Shown: positions 1 to 6,855 of the stretch, piece after piece
Layout of the letters: each line of letters starts with the position of its first letter
Numbering within the stretch: the first letter of the stretch is position 1
Assembly (NCBI GenBank): GCA_019423635.1
Contig: JAHZBA010000034.1
Coordinates: 1 to 27,870 of the forward strand
From: Clostridiales bacterium
GTDB lineage: Bacteria > Bacillota > Clostridia > Oscillospirales > Oscillospiraceae
Length of the DNA: 27,870 nucleotides
Direction: 5' to 3'
The notes under the pieces: model-generated
Told to the model about the DNA's origin: nothing
The model's database searches: none
The model's input: the letters and a program-made list of their open reading frames with translations, nothing else
Program-made: the position numbers and the translations under genes

Positions 1-649
1 CGATGAGGCAGGGGTTGTTCTTGGTGCGGCGGGAGAGGATCTGGATCACCCGCTGAATCTCGCTGTCCCGGCCGATGACCGGGTCCAGCTTGCCGTTTCT
101 GGCGTCGGCGGTGAGATCCCGGGTGAATTCCCGCAGGGTCTTGGCCTTGCCGCCCTCCTCCCGGGGGGCGGCGCCGCTGCCGCCGCGGCTGTCTCCGGCC
201 CGGCTCCGGGGCTTCTCGTTGAGTTTTTTCATCAGGGCGGTGTACAGCTGCCGGGCGTCCACGCCGGCGGTCCGCAGAATCCGGACGGCCATGTTGTTGC
301 CCTCCCGCAGGAGGCCTGCCAGCAGGTGCTCCGTGCCGATATAGCCGCTGCCGCCCCGGACGGAGTCCTCCATGGCGATCTCCACCACCCGGCGGGCCCG
401 GGGGGTGAGGCCCTGGGCGGGATTGCCGCCGGGGAGCCCCGCCCCCACGCTGGTTCGGAGAATCTCCACCAGCATCTCATCGGTGAGGCCCGCCTCTGCC
501 AGGACGGTATGGGCGGCGCCGTCCTCCTCCCGCATCAGTCCCAGCAGCAGGTGCTCTGTGCCCACATATCCGTGTCCCAGCTCTCCCGCGGCCTCCTGGC
601 TCAGCCGCAGGGCCTCCTCGGCCTTGGGGGAAAATCTATGCTCACTCAT
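1..649 (-). CDS. clpC: ClpC, ATP-dependent Clp protease ATPase subunit (N-terminal part, cut by window edge)
   Basis: This is a Hsp100/AAA+ unfoldase that feeds proteins to ClpP. Only about 216 N-terminal codons are present. The protein begins MSEHRFSPKAEEALRLS and shows the two Clp N-terminal repeats, each with a GTEHLL motif (HGYVGTEHLLLGL and SGYIGTEHLLAGL). A linker follows, then the start of the first AAA+ domain (LDPVIGRDSEIQRVIQILSRRTKNNP). Walker A lies beyond the edge. The start is the ATG at 649. The gene lies 41 bp downstream of the McsA-like gene, in the order ctsR-mcsA-clpC. In Bacillus mcsB would sit between mcsA and clpC, and here it is absent. Expression is presumably under the CtsR boxes near 1800-1884. 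The family call is secure. Confidence 0.96.
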   Translation of the reverse strand, partial: MSEHRFSPKAEEALRLSQEAAGELGHGYVGTEHLLLGLMREEDGAAHTVLAEAGLTDEMLVEILRTSVGAGLPGGNPAQGLTPRARRVVEIAMEDSVRGGSGYIGTEHLLAGLLREGNNMAVRILRTAGVDARQLYTALMKKLNEKPRSRAGDSRGGSGAAPREEGGKAKTLREFTRDLTADARNGKLDPVIGRDSEIQRVIQILSRRTKNNPCLI

Positions 650-690
650 AATTTTACGAATTCCTTTCTTTTTGGTCGGTTTGGGGAGGG

Positions 691-1167
691 TCAGGCTTTG
701 TGCTCGGCCTCCATCTGGCGGAGCTGGTCCCGGATCTCCGCGGCCCGCTCAAAGTTCTCCTGGCGGATGGCCTTTTTCATCTCCATCCGCAGCGCGTTTG
801 CCTGCCGCAGGCGGGAGAAGCGGTTCTCCTCGGGCTTGTCGGCGTGCTCCTCAGCCGGCTCCTTCTGCTCCGCCGGGGCGGCCCCCAGGGCGGGCATCTC
901 GGCGAAGAAATCGTCGAAGGGGTTCTCCAGCATCCGGCCCATGAGGGTGGGGATGGGGGTGAAGAAGTCGTCCAGGAAGCCGCCGCCGAAGAGGCTGTTC
1001 CGGCCGAAGAAATTTTGCATCATGGAGCGGTTCTGCGCCGCCAGGCGCTGGGTGTAGCCCAGCTTCTCGGCGCAGTCGGCGCACAGGTGCTTCTCCTCGA
1101 TCTGGCCGTTGATGTTGCTCCGGTAAACAAAGGTGACTTCATTGTTGCCGCAATGTTCGCATTTCAT
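691..1167 (-). CDS. mcsA: McsA-like zinc-finger/UVR-domain protein
   Basis: 158 aa. The N-terminus has two CxxC motifs (CEHC at residues 3-6 and CADC near 29-32) forming one zinc finger. A variable acidic middle follows. The C-terminus carries a UVR (UvrB/UvrC) motif, roughly residues 117-154, with the pattern ALRMEMKKAIRQENFERAAEIRD. In Bacillus McsA is the adaptor and activator of the McsB arginine kinase and modulates CtsR. As I recall, Bacillus McsA has four CxxC motifs, so this copy lacks the second zinc finger. mcsB is also absent from the operon, which raises doubt that it works as in Bacillus; a ClpC- or CtsR-directed role is possible. A strong AGGAGG ribosome-binding site precedes ATG 1167. 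An intergenic repeat separates the gene from ctsR. Confidence 0.85.
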   Translation of the reverse strand: MKCEHCGNNEVTFVYRSNINGQIEEKHLCADCAEKLGYTQRLAAQNRSMMQNFFGRNSLFGGGFLDDFFTPIPTLMGRMLENPFDDFFAEMPALGAAPAEQKEPAEEHADKPEENRFSRLRQANALRMEMKKAIRQENFERAAEIRDQLRQMEAEHKA

Positions 1168-1222
1168 AATGGGTTCCTCCTAATATTTTCATTTTTATTG
1201 TATGACATTTGACTGGTTTCAT

Positions 1223-1310
1223 GCGGCGCGGCCTACGGCCGCCGCTCCGAACCGCAGGGGCTCTGCCCCCGCACCCCGCAAACCTTTGTAAAGGTTTGAT
1301 CGAAACTTTT
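1223..1310 (-). repeat. Dispersed GC-rich palindromic repeat, copy A (core 1254-1310)
   Basis: Read on the minus strand, the core runs AAAAGTTTCG, then AACCTTTACAAAGGTTT (hairpin), GCGGGGTGC, GGGGGCAGAGCCCCTGC (hairpin). It is followed by a third GC hairpin at about 1223-1246. The same layout occurs at 22938 on the plus strand with compensating changes in the stems (CCTTTTCAAAGG; GGGGCAGCGCCCC). It lies between the ctsR stop and the mcsA ribosome-binding site. Inference: a non-coding multi-copy element that could attenuate or process the ctsR-mcsA-clpC transcript. Confidence 0.75.
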
Positions 1311-1315
1311 TTCTT

Positions 1316-1768
1316 CTAAACCTGAAGGATCAGCACCTGCTTCATCAGATCCGCCCGCACCTGGTCCCGCAGCTCCCGGGGCACCGCGTTCAGCGCCTTG
1401 TCCCCCAGGGCCGCCAGCAGCGCCTGGCCCACGGATTCCTCCAGTGCCCCGGACTGCACCAGGTTGCTGAGAATCGCCCGGGCCGAGGGCAGATCCACCT
1501 GTCTGCCCAGGGAGTTGATGACGTGCATCAGCAACGTCTGCCGGTCCACCTGCACCCGGGTGATCCGGATGTACCCGTTGCCCCCCCGGCGGCTCTCCAC
1601 AATGTAGCCCCGCTCCGGCGAGAACCGGGTGCTCATCACATAGTTGATCTGGCTGGGCACACAGTTGAACCGCTGGGCCAGGTCGCTGCGCTGGACCTCC
1701 AGCACACCGTCCTCCGCCTCGGCCAGACTCTCCTGCAGAAAGCTGGCAATCAGATCTGAAATTCCCAC
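1316..1768 (-). CDS. ctsR: CtsR, repressor of class III heat-shock genes
   Basis: 150 aa from a GTG start at 1768, the normal CtsR length. An upstream in-frame ATG would add 30 residues encoded by the promoter and operator region. The GTG is preferred because AAGGAGA lies just upstream and the product then opens GISDLIASFLQESL, as in other CtsR proteins. The N-terminal winged-helix DNA-binding domain contains LAQRFNCVPSQINYVMSTRF followed by the glycine-rich wing ESRRGGNGYIRI. The C-terminal half is the dimerisation domain. In Bacillus, McsB phosphorylates wing arginines of CtsR. Those arginines (RRGG) are kept here although mcsB is not in the operon. The gene is autoregulated through the boxes directly upstream and heads the mcsA/clpC operon. 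Confidence 0.95.
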   Translation of the reverse strand: MGISDLIASFLQESLAEAEDGVLEVQRSDLAQRFNCVPSQINYVMSTRFSPERGYIVESRRGGNGYIRITRVQVDRQTLLMHVINSLGRQVDLPSARAILSNLVQSGALEESVGQALLAALGDKALNAVPRELRDQVRADLMKQVLILQV

Positions 1769-1793
1769 GGGCCACCATCTCCTTGTAGGCATT

Positions 1794-1884
1794 TTTGACT
1801 TTGACTTTCTTTGATCTATTGTCTGAGGACAGTATACCACGGTCTTCCCAAATGTCAAGAGTTATTTTTTGACTTTCTTTGACC
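1794..1884 (-). promoter_or_regulatory. ctsR operon promoter flanked by two CtsR boxes
   Basis: On the minus strand, TTGACA (1853-1858) and TATACT (1831-1836) are 16 bp apart and form a sigma-A promoter. Upstream box 1868-1884 reads GGTCAAA-GAA-AGTCAAA, a perfect match to the tandem heptad CtsR consensus. Downstream box 1800-1816 reads GATCAAA-GAA-AGTCAAA, one mismatch, and is followed by a third half-heptad at 1794-1800. Boxes on both sides of the promoter core indicate tight autorepression. The boxes are seen directly; repression is inferred from the family. Confidence 0.93.
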
Positions 1885-1971
1885 AAATTGAAAAGAAACT
1901 GTGAACAGCGCAGAGCGGGAGGGCGGAGAGAAGAAAATCAAAAAATCCTCGGGGAATCTCGCGCCCCCCTC

Positions 1972-1999
1972 TTGCTTTTTCCAAATTGTATGGTACAAT
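1972..1999 (+). promoter_or_regulatory. Sigma-A-type promoter of the ferredoxin gene
   Basis: TTGCTT (1972-1977) and TACAAT (1994-1999) are 16 bp apart. TG at 1991-1992 makes an extended -10. The start codon follows 30 bp downstream of the -10 box. Confidence 0.7.
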
Positions 2000-2029
2000 G
2001 AATGCACAAATCGAATGGAGGTGCTTCCC

Positions 2030-2203
2030 ATGGCTTACAAAATCACGTCTGCCTGCGTGAGCTGCGGTGCCTGCGCGGATGCTTGTCCCGCCGGTGCCAT
2101 CAGCCAGGGCGACGACCAGTACGTCATTGACGCCGGTGCCTGCCTGGACTGCGGTTCCTGCAGCGACACCTGCCCCAACGGCGCGATCGTTCCTGAGGAG
2201 TAA
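2030..2203 (+). CDS. 2[4Fe-4S] clostridial-type ferredoxin
   Basis: 57 aa soluble electron carrier. Two complete cluster motifs are visible: CVSCGACADACPAG (CxxCxxCxxxCP) and CLDCGSCSDTCPNG, separated by a short acidic linker, which is the usual bacterial 8-Fe ferredoxin architecture. The start is ATG 2030 after a GGAGGTG ribosome-binding site; longer upstream reading would cross the promoter. The gene is monocistronic, with its own promoter and a strong intrinsic terminator at 2219-2250. It presumably serves low-potential reactions such as pyruvate:ferredoxin oxidoreductase or hydrogenase. The nitrite/sulfite reductase at 23259 is a possible client, but there is no direct link. Confidence 0.96.
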   Translation: MAYKITSACVSCGACADACPAGAISQGDDQYVIDAGACLDCGSCSDTCPNGAIVPEE

Positions 2204-2218
2204 TTCAGGAATACATAA

Positions 2219-2250
2219 GAGCCCCGTAAGCACAGGCTTGCGGGGCTTTT
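2219..2250 (+). terminator. Intrinsic terminator of the ferredoxin gene
   Basis: A 12-bp stem AGCCCCGTAAGC / GCTTGCGGGGCT (one G-U pair) with loop ACAG-like ACA, followed by TTTT. It starts 16 bp after the stop codon. Confidence 0.9.
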
Positions 2251-2297
2251 ATCATACCGGACCGCGCAAAGGGCACCGTTTTATGAGAGGAGGCGCC

Positions 2298-3032
2298 ATG
2301 GAACACTGGGAATCCCTCTGCCCCGGCGGACTGCGGTTTGTCTACGACGACGCCCTCTTCCGTCCGGGCACCGACACCTTTCTCCTCTCGGCCTTTCCCC
2401 GCCTGGGGCCGGGCCTCCGGGTCTGCGACCTGGGCTGCGGAACGGGACTTTTGAGCCTGCTCCTGCTCCAGCGGCAGAGGGAACTGCACGTCACAGGATT
2501 GGAGCTCCTGCCGGAGGCGGCGGAGCTTGCAAAGCGGGCCGCGGCGGAGAATGGCCTGGGGGAGCGCCTGACCGTCCGCCTGGGGGACCTGCGGGAGGTC
2601 CGGGCGCTGCTGCCTGCGGGGCGGTTTGACCTGGTGGTCTGCAATCCGCCCTACTACCCGGTGAGCAGCGGGTGCCTGCCCGGGGCTGCGGCCCTGCGGG
2701 AGGCCCGCAGCGAGAGTGCCTGCACCCTGAATGACGTCTGTCGGGCCGCGTCGTACCTGCTCCGCTGGGGCGGGGCCTTCTGCCTCTGCCACAAGCCGGA
2801 GCGGCTGGCGGATCTGTGCTGCGCCCTGCGAGAGGCGGGCCTGGAGCCCAAACGGCTGCGGGAGGTCTGCCGGAGCGCGGGCCGCGGGCCCTCGCTGGTG
2901 CTGATGGAGGGCCGCCGGGGCGGGCGGCCGGGCCTGCGGGTGGAGGCACCGCTTCTGCTGGAGCAGGCGGACGGGTCCCCCACGGCGGAGCTGGACGCCG
3001 TCTATTTTCGAGGACAGGAGGATGCGCTGTGA
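2298..3032 (+). CDS. trmN6: tRNA1(Val) A37 N6-methyltransferase (TrmN6/YabB family)
   Basis: 244 aa class I SAM-dependent methyltransferase. SAM motif I is VCDLGCGTG (residues 42-50). The catalytic NPPY motif, typical of exocyclic-amine N6-adenine methyltransferases, is at 116-119 (CNPPYY). The N-terminal RFVYDDALFRPGTDTFLLSAF is the YfiC/YabB signature. The start is ATG 2298, preceded by GAGAGGAGG; an in-frame ATG at 2283 would include the ribosome-binding site. The stop overlaps the next gene by 4 bp (GTGA), so translation is coupled to rsmI. The Bacillus order yabB-(yazA)-rsmI-abrB is kept here without yazA. Family call firm; the exact tRNA substrate is inferred. Confidence 0.9.
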   Translation: MEHWESLCPGGLRFVYDDALFRPGTDTFLLSAFPRLGPGLRVCDLGCGTGLLSLLLLQRQRELHVTGLELLPEAAELAKRAAAENGLGERLTVRLGDLREVRALLPAGRFDLVVCNPPYYPVSSGCLPGAAALREARSESACTLNDVCRAASYLLRWGGAFCLCHKPERLADLCCALREAGLEPKRLREVCRSAGRGPSLVLMEGRRGGRPGLRVEAPLLLEQADGSPTAELDAVYFRGQEDAL

Positions 3033-3883
3033 GCGGAATACTCTATCTGGTGGCAACCCCCATCGGAAATCTGGGGGACCTCTCCCCCAGGGCCCTGGAG
3101 ACCCTGGCGGCCGTGGATTTCATCGCGGCGGAGGACACCCGGGTGTCCATGAAGCTTTTGAATCACTTCCGGATCAAAAAGCCCCTGGTCAGCTACCACG
3201 AGCACAACCACGTCACCGCGGGACAGGCCATTTTGCAGCGGCTGCTGGCGGGGGAGTCCTGCGCCCTGGTCACCGACGCCGGCACCCCCGCCGTCTCCGA
3301 TCCGGGGGAGGATCTGGTGCGGCTGTGCTGGGACAGCGGTGTGGCGGTGATGGCCATTCCCGGCTGCTGCGCGGCGGTGAACGCCCTGGCGGTCAGCGGC
3401 CTGCCCACGGGGCGCTTTGTCTTTGAGGGCTTTCTCACCGTCAACAAAAAAAGCCGTCGGGAGCGGCTGGAGCAGCTGAAGGACGAGGAGCGGACCATAC
3501 TCTTTCACGAGGCGCCCCATAAGCTCCTGACCACCCTGGAGGACCTGCGGGACGCCTTTGGGGCGGACCGCCCGGTGACCCTCTGCCGGGAGCTGACGAA
3601 GCTCCACGAGGAGATCCGGCGGACCACCCTAGGGGAGGCCGCCGCCTGGTATCAGGAGAACCCGCCCAAGGGGGAATTTGTGCTGGTGGTGGCCGGTGCG
3701 CCGCCCCGGGAGACGCCTGCCGTGACCGTGGAGGACGCGGTGGCCCAGGTGCTGGCCCTGCGGGATCAGGGAATGCGGCTGAAGGACGCCGCCCGGGAGG
3801 TGGCGGCCCATACGGGACTCAGCAAAAACGACCTCTATACCGCCGCCCTGGAGCGGCCCGCCCCTTCTGAGCGCGGGATTTGA
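3029..3883 (+). CDS. rsmI: 16S rRNA (cytidine1402-2'-O)-methyltransferase RsmI
   Basis: 284 aa, full length for RsmI. The tetrapyrrole-methylase fold shows LYLVATPIGNLGDLSPRALE at the N-terminus, IAAEDTR, the VTDAGTPAVSDPG loop and IPGCCAAVNALAVSGL, all RsmI hallmarks. A helical C-terminal extension ends SKNDLYTAAL. The start is GTG 3029, set by AGGAGG at 3016-3021 and by the 4-bp overlap with the upstream methyltransferase stop. The enzyme methylates C1402 in the ribosomal decoding centre. It is the last gene of the plus-strand operon and faces abrB tail to tail. Confidence 0.97.
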   Translation: MSGILYLVATPIGNLGDLSPRALETLAAVDFIAAEDTRVSMKLLNHFRIKKPLVSYHEHNHVTAGQAILQRLLAGESCALVTDAGTPAVSDPGEDLVRLCWDSGVAVMAIPGCCAAVNALAVSGLPTGRFVFEGFLTVNKKSRRERLEQLKDEERTILFHEAPHKLLTTLEDLRDAFGADRPVTLCRELTKLHEEIRRTTLGEAAAWYQENPPKGEFVLVVAGAPPRETPAVTVEDAVAQVLALRDQGMRLKDAAREVAAHTGLSKNDLYTAALERPAPSERGI

Positions 3884-3942
3884 GCCGCCCCGAAAGGGCG
3901 GGGAAACGGCGCGAATGGGGGGCTGAGATGCCTCGGCAGAGT

Positions 3943-4026
3943 AAAAAAGCTCCGCGGGCCACCGGTGTGGTCCGCGGGAGGACAGAGAGTGGTTGCAGCG
4001 CCTCCGCGGAGTACCCGCGGGGGCGC
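3943..4026 (-). terminator. Two GC-rich hairpins, intrinsic terminator of abrB
   Basis: In minus-strand order the first hairpin (4026-3998) is GCGCC-CCGCGG type with a short loop. The second (3977-3952) pairs CCGCGGACCAC with GTGGCCCGCGG over loop ACCG and is followed by AGC and a run of six T (3948-3943). The second is a classical intrinsic terminator for abrB. On the plus strand neither has a T run, but they may still slow read-through from rsmI. Confidence 0.8.
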
Positions 4027-4035
4027 TTACCGATG

Positions 4036-4278
4036 TTAGGCGTTTTTAAGCTCGCGAAGACACCTGGGACATACATTCTTACCTTTGAACTCCGTGACGT
4101 CTTTCACCGCGTCGCAAAAAATACAGCTGGGCTTGTATTTTTTCAGAATGACGGACGAGCCCTCCACATAGATTTCCAGTGCATCCTTTTCCGCAATGTC
4201 CAGGGTTCTGCGCATTTCGATGGGCAGGACAATCCGCCCCAGCTCATCAACTTTCCTAACGATACCTGTCGATTTCAC
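4036..4278 (-). CDS. abrB: AbrB-type transition-state regulator with C-terminal zinc-ribbon-like motif
   Basis: 80 aa. The N-terminal swapped-hairpin DNA-binding domain, MKSTGIVRKVDELGRIVLP then IEMRRTLDIAEKDALEIYV, is almost the same as Bacillus AbrB. After the DNA-binding domain come CIFC and CPRC (CxxC...CxxC), a small zinc-ribbon-like tail in place of the Bacillus oligomerisation domain. The protein is probably a global repressor of post-exponential genes; dimers bind AT-rich promoters. It is convergent with rsmI, as in Bacillus, and divergent from spmA, 162 bp away, so the shared AT-rich intergenic region is a plausible target. A metal- or redox-sensing role for the cysteines is inference. 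Confidence 0.92.
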   Translation of the reverse strand: MKSTGIVRKVDELGRIVLPIEMRRTLDIAEKDALEIYVEGSSVILKKYKPSCIFCDAVKDVTEFKGKNVCPRCLRELKNA

Positions 4279-4356
4279 AGTCGTTCTCCTTTCCCAAGCA
4301 TGATTTTGACACTTTCTGACACCTTACCATAACCTGTCGCTCTTAGAATCGATGCA

Positions 4357-4386
4357 ACCATACCATATTTTGTCATGTTTTGTCAA
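4357..4386 (-). promoter_or_regulatory. Candidate abrB promoter in the AT-rich abrB-spmA intergenic region
   Basis: On the minus strand TTGACA (4386-4381) is followed after 18 bp by TATGGT (4362-4357). The surrounding 4300-4430 stretch is much richer in A/T than the rest of the window, as expected for an AbrB autoregulatory region. A direct repeat TGACAC-TTTC-TGACAC lies at about 4308-4323 within the leader. Confidence 0.55.
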
Positions 4387-4440
4387 TTTAAGTATGAAAA
4401 GTTCAAAAATAGTTAACAAATTTGGAAGGAGTAGGGAATT

Positions 4441-5025
4441 ATGGCCATGGCCTGGGTCTGGACGGGGATGGTGGTGCTGTCTCTGGTCTTTGGAATCGCC
4501 TCCGGGACGCTGGACGCGGTAGCCGCCGCGGCGGTGGAGGGAGCCGGCTCCGCCATCGAGCTGAGCATCTCCATGGCGGGGATCATGTGCCTGTGGAGCG
4601 GGGTCATGGAGATCATGAACGCCTGCGGTCTGGCTGACAAGCTGGCACAGGCCTTCCGGCCGCTTCTGCGGCGGCTGATGCCGGAGGCCTGCCGGGACCA
4701 GGAGACCATGGCCGCCATCTCCGCCAACGTCTCAGCCAACCTGCTGGGACTGGGCAATGCCGCCACGCCCCTGGGCATCCGGGCGGCCAGGCGGATGGCG
4801 AAGGGCTGCGGGGGCGTGGCCAGCGACGAGCTCTGCCTGCTGGTGGTGCTGAACACGGCCTCCATCCAGCTGCTGCCGGCCACCATTGCCTCCCTGCGCG
4901 CTGCCGCCGGCTGCAAGACGCCCTTCGACATTTTGCCGTCGGTGTGGTTCAGCTCCGCTCTGTCGGTGACGGCGGGCCTGGCGGCGGCCTGGCTCCTCTC
5001 CCGCCGGGGAAGGAGGCGGCTGTGA
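4441..5025 (+). CDS. spmA: Spore maturation protein A
   Basis: 194 aa polytopic membrane protein of the nucleoside-recognition (Gate) family. Hydrophobic segments cover about residues 4-22, 35-55, 125-150 and 165-185. The conserved core NVSANLLGLGNAATPLGI (near residues 96-113) and the preceding IMCLWSGVMEIM are SpmA signatures. In Bacillus SpmA and SpmB act during sporulation in spore-core dehydration. The start is ATG 4441 with GGAAGGAG upstream; ATG 4447 is a weaker alternative. The stop overlaps spmB by 4 bp. The companion dacB is not adjacent here. It supports an endospore-forming host. Confidence 0.95.
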   Translation: MAMAWVWTGMVVLSLVFGIASGTLDAVAAAAVEGAGSAIELSISMAGIMCLWSGVMEIMNACGLADKLAQAFRPLLRRLMPEACRDQETMAAISANVSANLLGLGNAATPLGIRAARRMAKGCGGVASDELCLLVVLNTASIQLLPATIASLRAAAGCKTPFDILPSVWFSSALSVTAGLAAAWLLSRRGRRRL

Positions 5026-5540
5026 ATCTCAGCTCCCTGGTGATTCCGGTGCTGCTCTCGGCGGTGGCGGTGTACGGCATGGGCCGGAAGGTGGACGTTT
5101 ACGGCGCCCTGACCCACGGGGCCGAGGAGGGGCTGACGGTCCTCTTGCGGATTGTGCCCGCCCTGGTGGGACTGCTGACGGCGGTGAGCATGTTCCGGGC
5201 CTCCGGCGCCATGGAGTTCCTCTCCGGCCTGTGCGCCCCGGCGTTGGACCTGCTGGGGATTCCGCCGGAGACCACGCCGCTGATGCTGATCCGCCCGGTC
5301 TCCGGCGGCGGCGCCCTGGCCGTGGCCGGAGATCTTCTGACCACCCACGGGCCCGACAGCTACGTGGGGCGGGTGGCCGCGGTGATGCTGGGCAGCACGG
5401 AGACCACCTTCTACACCATCGCCGTCTATTTCGGCTCCGCCGGAATCCACAAGACCCGCCACGCCGTACCGGCCGCCCTGGCGGCGGATCTGACGGGCTT
5501 CTTTGCCTCCGCCCTGGCGGTGCGGCTGTTCTTTCCGTGA
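5022..5540 (+). CDS. spmB: Spore maturation protein B
   Basis: 172 aa membrane partner of SpmA. The start is GTG 5022, which overlaps the spmA stop (GTGA) and follows GGAAGGAGG; no ATG fits. Hydrophobic segments alternate with the signature stretches IRPVSGGGALAVAGDLL and GSTETTFYTIAVYFGSAG, which identify SpmB. Translational coupling implies equal production of the two halves. A GC-rich hairpin at 5599-5647 ends the operon. Confidence 0.95.
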   Translation: MNLSSLVIPVLLSAVAVYGMGRKVDVYGALTHGAEEGLTVLLRIVPALVGLLTAVSMFRASGAMEFLSGLCAPALDLLGIPPETTPLMLIRPVSGGGALAVAGDLLTTHGPDSYVGRVAAVMLGSTETTFYTIAVYFGSAGIHKTRHAVPAALAADLTGFFASALAVRLFFP

Positions 5541-5598
5541 GAGATCCCTGATGAAATTCGGCCCGGACACATCTGCGGCCGCGGCGGAAAGGGCGAAA

Positions 5599-5647
5599 CG
5601 AACCCCGGGGCCCCTGGAGACATCTGCCTCCGGAGCCCCGGGGTTCG
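5599..5647 (+). terminator. Long hairpin ending the spmAB operon
   Basis: CGAACCCCGGGG (5599-5610) pairs with CCCCGGGGTTCG (5636-5647). An inner GGAG/CTCC pairing adds to the stem. No T run follows, so termination strength is uncertain; it could equally serve the convergent gene at 5684. Confidence 0.65.
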
Positions 5648-5683
5648 TCCGGCCGGGAAAATCAAGCCTGAGGTTCCCTCCGT

Positions 5684-6550
5684 TTATTGATAGTTGTGGT
5701 TTAAGAACATGGCCTTGACGGCAATGACCTCGTCGTACTCCGCCTGCTCCACCTCGACGCTGGAGTTCAGGGCCTTCAAATCCTGCTTCACCAGCTCCAG
5801 CGCCTGGTCCGGCAGCTCCGCCCGGCCGGCCTCAATGACCCGCCGCATCCGCCGGAGGACCACCGGGTGGGCATAGCGGGCGGGGAGGGGGAAGGGCTTG
5901 TGGTCCCTCAGAAATTCCTCCAGGGCCTGCTCGGCCCGCTCCGCGCGGGACGGAATAGCTTCTTCCCGCTTCTTCATCCTGCCGCCCCGGCGGGTGGAGA
6001 GAATGAGGTTCAGCTCCCGCAGCTGCCGGGCGGACTTGCTCAGCTCCAGGTACAGGTCGGGGCGCATCTCCAGGACGGCCTCCGCCTCCTGGAGCGTTTT
6101 CAGCGTCTGCCGGGCCTCCCCGGTCAGCTCCGGACGGGGCCGTGCGGCCTGTTCCCGCTCCTTTTCCGCCAGACGGGCCTCCCCCGCGGCGCTCACCTGC
6201 CTGATCTCCGGATGGCGCTGCTTCAGGCAGGCCAGCAGCTTGTCCACCTGCTCCTCATATTTATAGGTACACTGCTTCTCCTTGCCGCCGTCGTACTCCA
6301 CCACCAGGTAGGGAATGGAGGCAAAAATGCCCTTGTGGGAGAACCCCCCCTTGCTCATGGCGACCCGTTTGTAGACCCGGGTGATGCCGCCGTAGGGCAG
6401 GTAGTACCGGCAATTCAGGTAAAAACTGCTGAGGTACAGGGCCCTCTCCCCCACCCCGCAGGGGCCGAAGCGCTTGCAGGACTTCCGGTCCGCTGTCAGA
6501 GTGTCCCGGTCCAGGGCCTCCCGGCCCAGCTGTACTGGTTTGAAAATCAT
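5684..6550 (-). CDS. Conserved-looking protein of unknown function with two-part architecture
   Basis: 288 aa, cytoplasmic, no signal peptide or membrane segment. Family not recognised. The N-terminal 100 residues look like a beta-rich domain (ALYLSSFYLNCRYYLPYGGI, then ITRVYKRVAMSKGGFS and IPYLVVEYDGGKEKQCTYK) with a KYEEQVDKLLACL helix at its end, loosely PH-like. A long charged, probably coiled-coil middle follows (about 115-230). The conserved-looking C-terminus is ARYAHPVVLRRMRRVIEAGR then AELPDQALELVKQDLKALN. The ATG at 6550 has an AAGGGGATC ribosome-binding site. Codon use matches the host. It stands alone between spmAB (convergent) and the small membrane gene. No function is assigned. 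Confidence 0.75.
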   Translation of the reverse strand: MIFKPVQLGREALDRDTLTADRKSCKRFGPCGVGERALYLSSFYLNCRYYLPYGGITRVYKRVAMSKGGFSHKGIFASIPYLVVEYDGGKEKQCTYKYEEQVDKLLACLKQRHPEIRQVSAAGEARLAEKEREQAARPRPELTGEARQTLKTLQEAEAVLEMRPDLYLELSKSARQLRELNLILSTRRGGRMKKREEAIPSRAERAEQALEEFLRDHKPFPLPARYAHPVVLRRMRRVIEAGRAELPDQALELVKQDLKALNSSVEVEQAEYDEVIAVKAMFLNHNYQ

Positions 6551-6646
6551 AGCTGATCCCCTTTGATCTGTTGTTGGATAACTGTCCGATAAACTGGAAG
6601 TTGCTGCTTATCCAATTACGCGTTTACGTTCTTGGAAAATTAAAAA

Positions 6647-6817
6647 TCACTTGAGCATATTTACCTTGCCTGTCAATACATCAATTTTTTCTGATAAATA
6701 ATTCCCTGTATTATGAAAGTCTTTTATTAGTTGATTGTTTTGGTTGGCAATATAAAATAACATCACAATGATAACCAAGAGCAAGATACAAATAATTATA
6801 AATTGTTTTTTACTCAT
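6647..6817 (-). CDS. Small single-pass membrane protein, AT-rich
   Basis: 56 aa from ATG 6817, chosen because GGAGGC lies 8 bp upstream; an ATG at 6835 would precede that site. MSKKQF is followed by a strongly hydrophobic helix (IIICILLLVIIVMLFYIA, about residues 6-24), then a polar tail NQNNQLIKDFHNTGNYLSEK and IDVLTGKVNMLK with heptad-like spacing. This predicts a type II or bitopic anchor with a short coiled coil. The gene is very AT-rich compared with all neighbours, which hints at recent acquisition. It has its own promoter at 6856-6884. The family is not recognised. Confidence 0.75.
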   Translation of the reverse strand: MSKKQFIIICILLLVIIVMLFYIANQNNQLIKDFHNTGNYLSEKIDVLTGKVNMLK

Positions 6818-6855
6818 AATTTGCAGCCTCCACAAATGCCCGATTTATTGCTCCG

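Noticed and set aside
1316..1858. 180-aa version of CtsR from the upstream ATG
   Set aside because: The extra 30 codons are promoter and operator sequence; the GTG at 1768 has a good ribosome-binding site and gives the family length.
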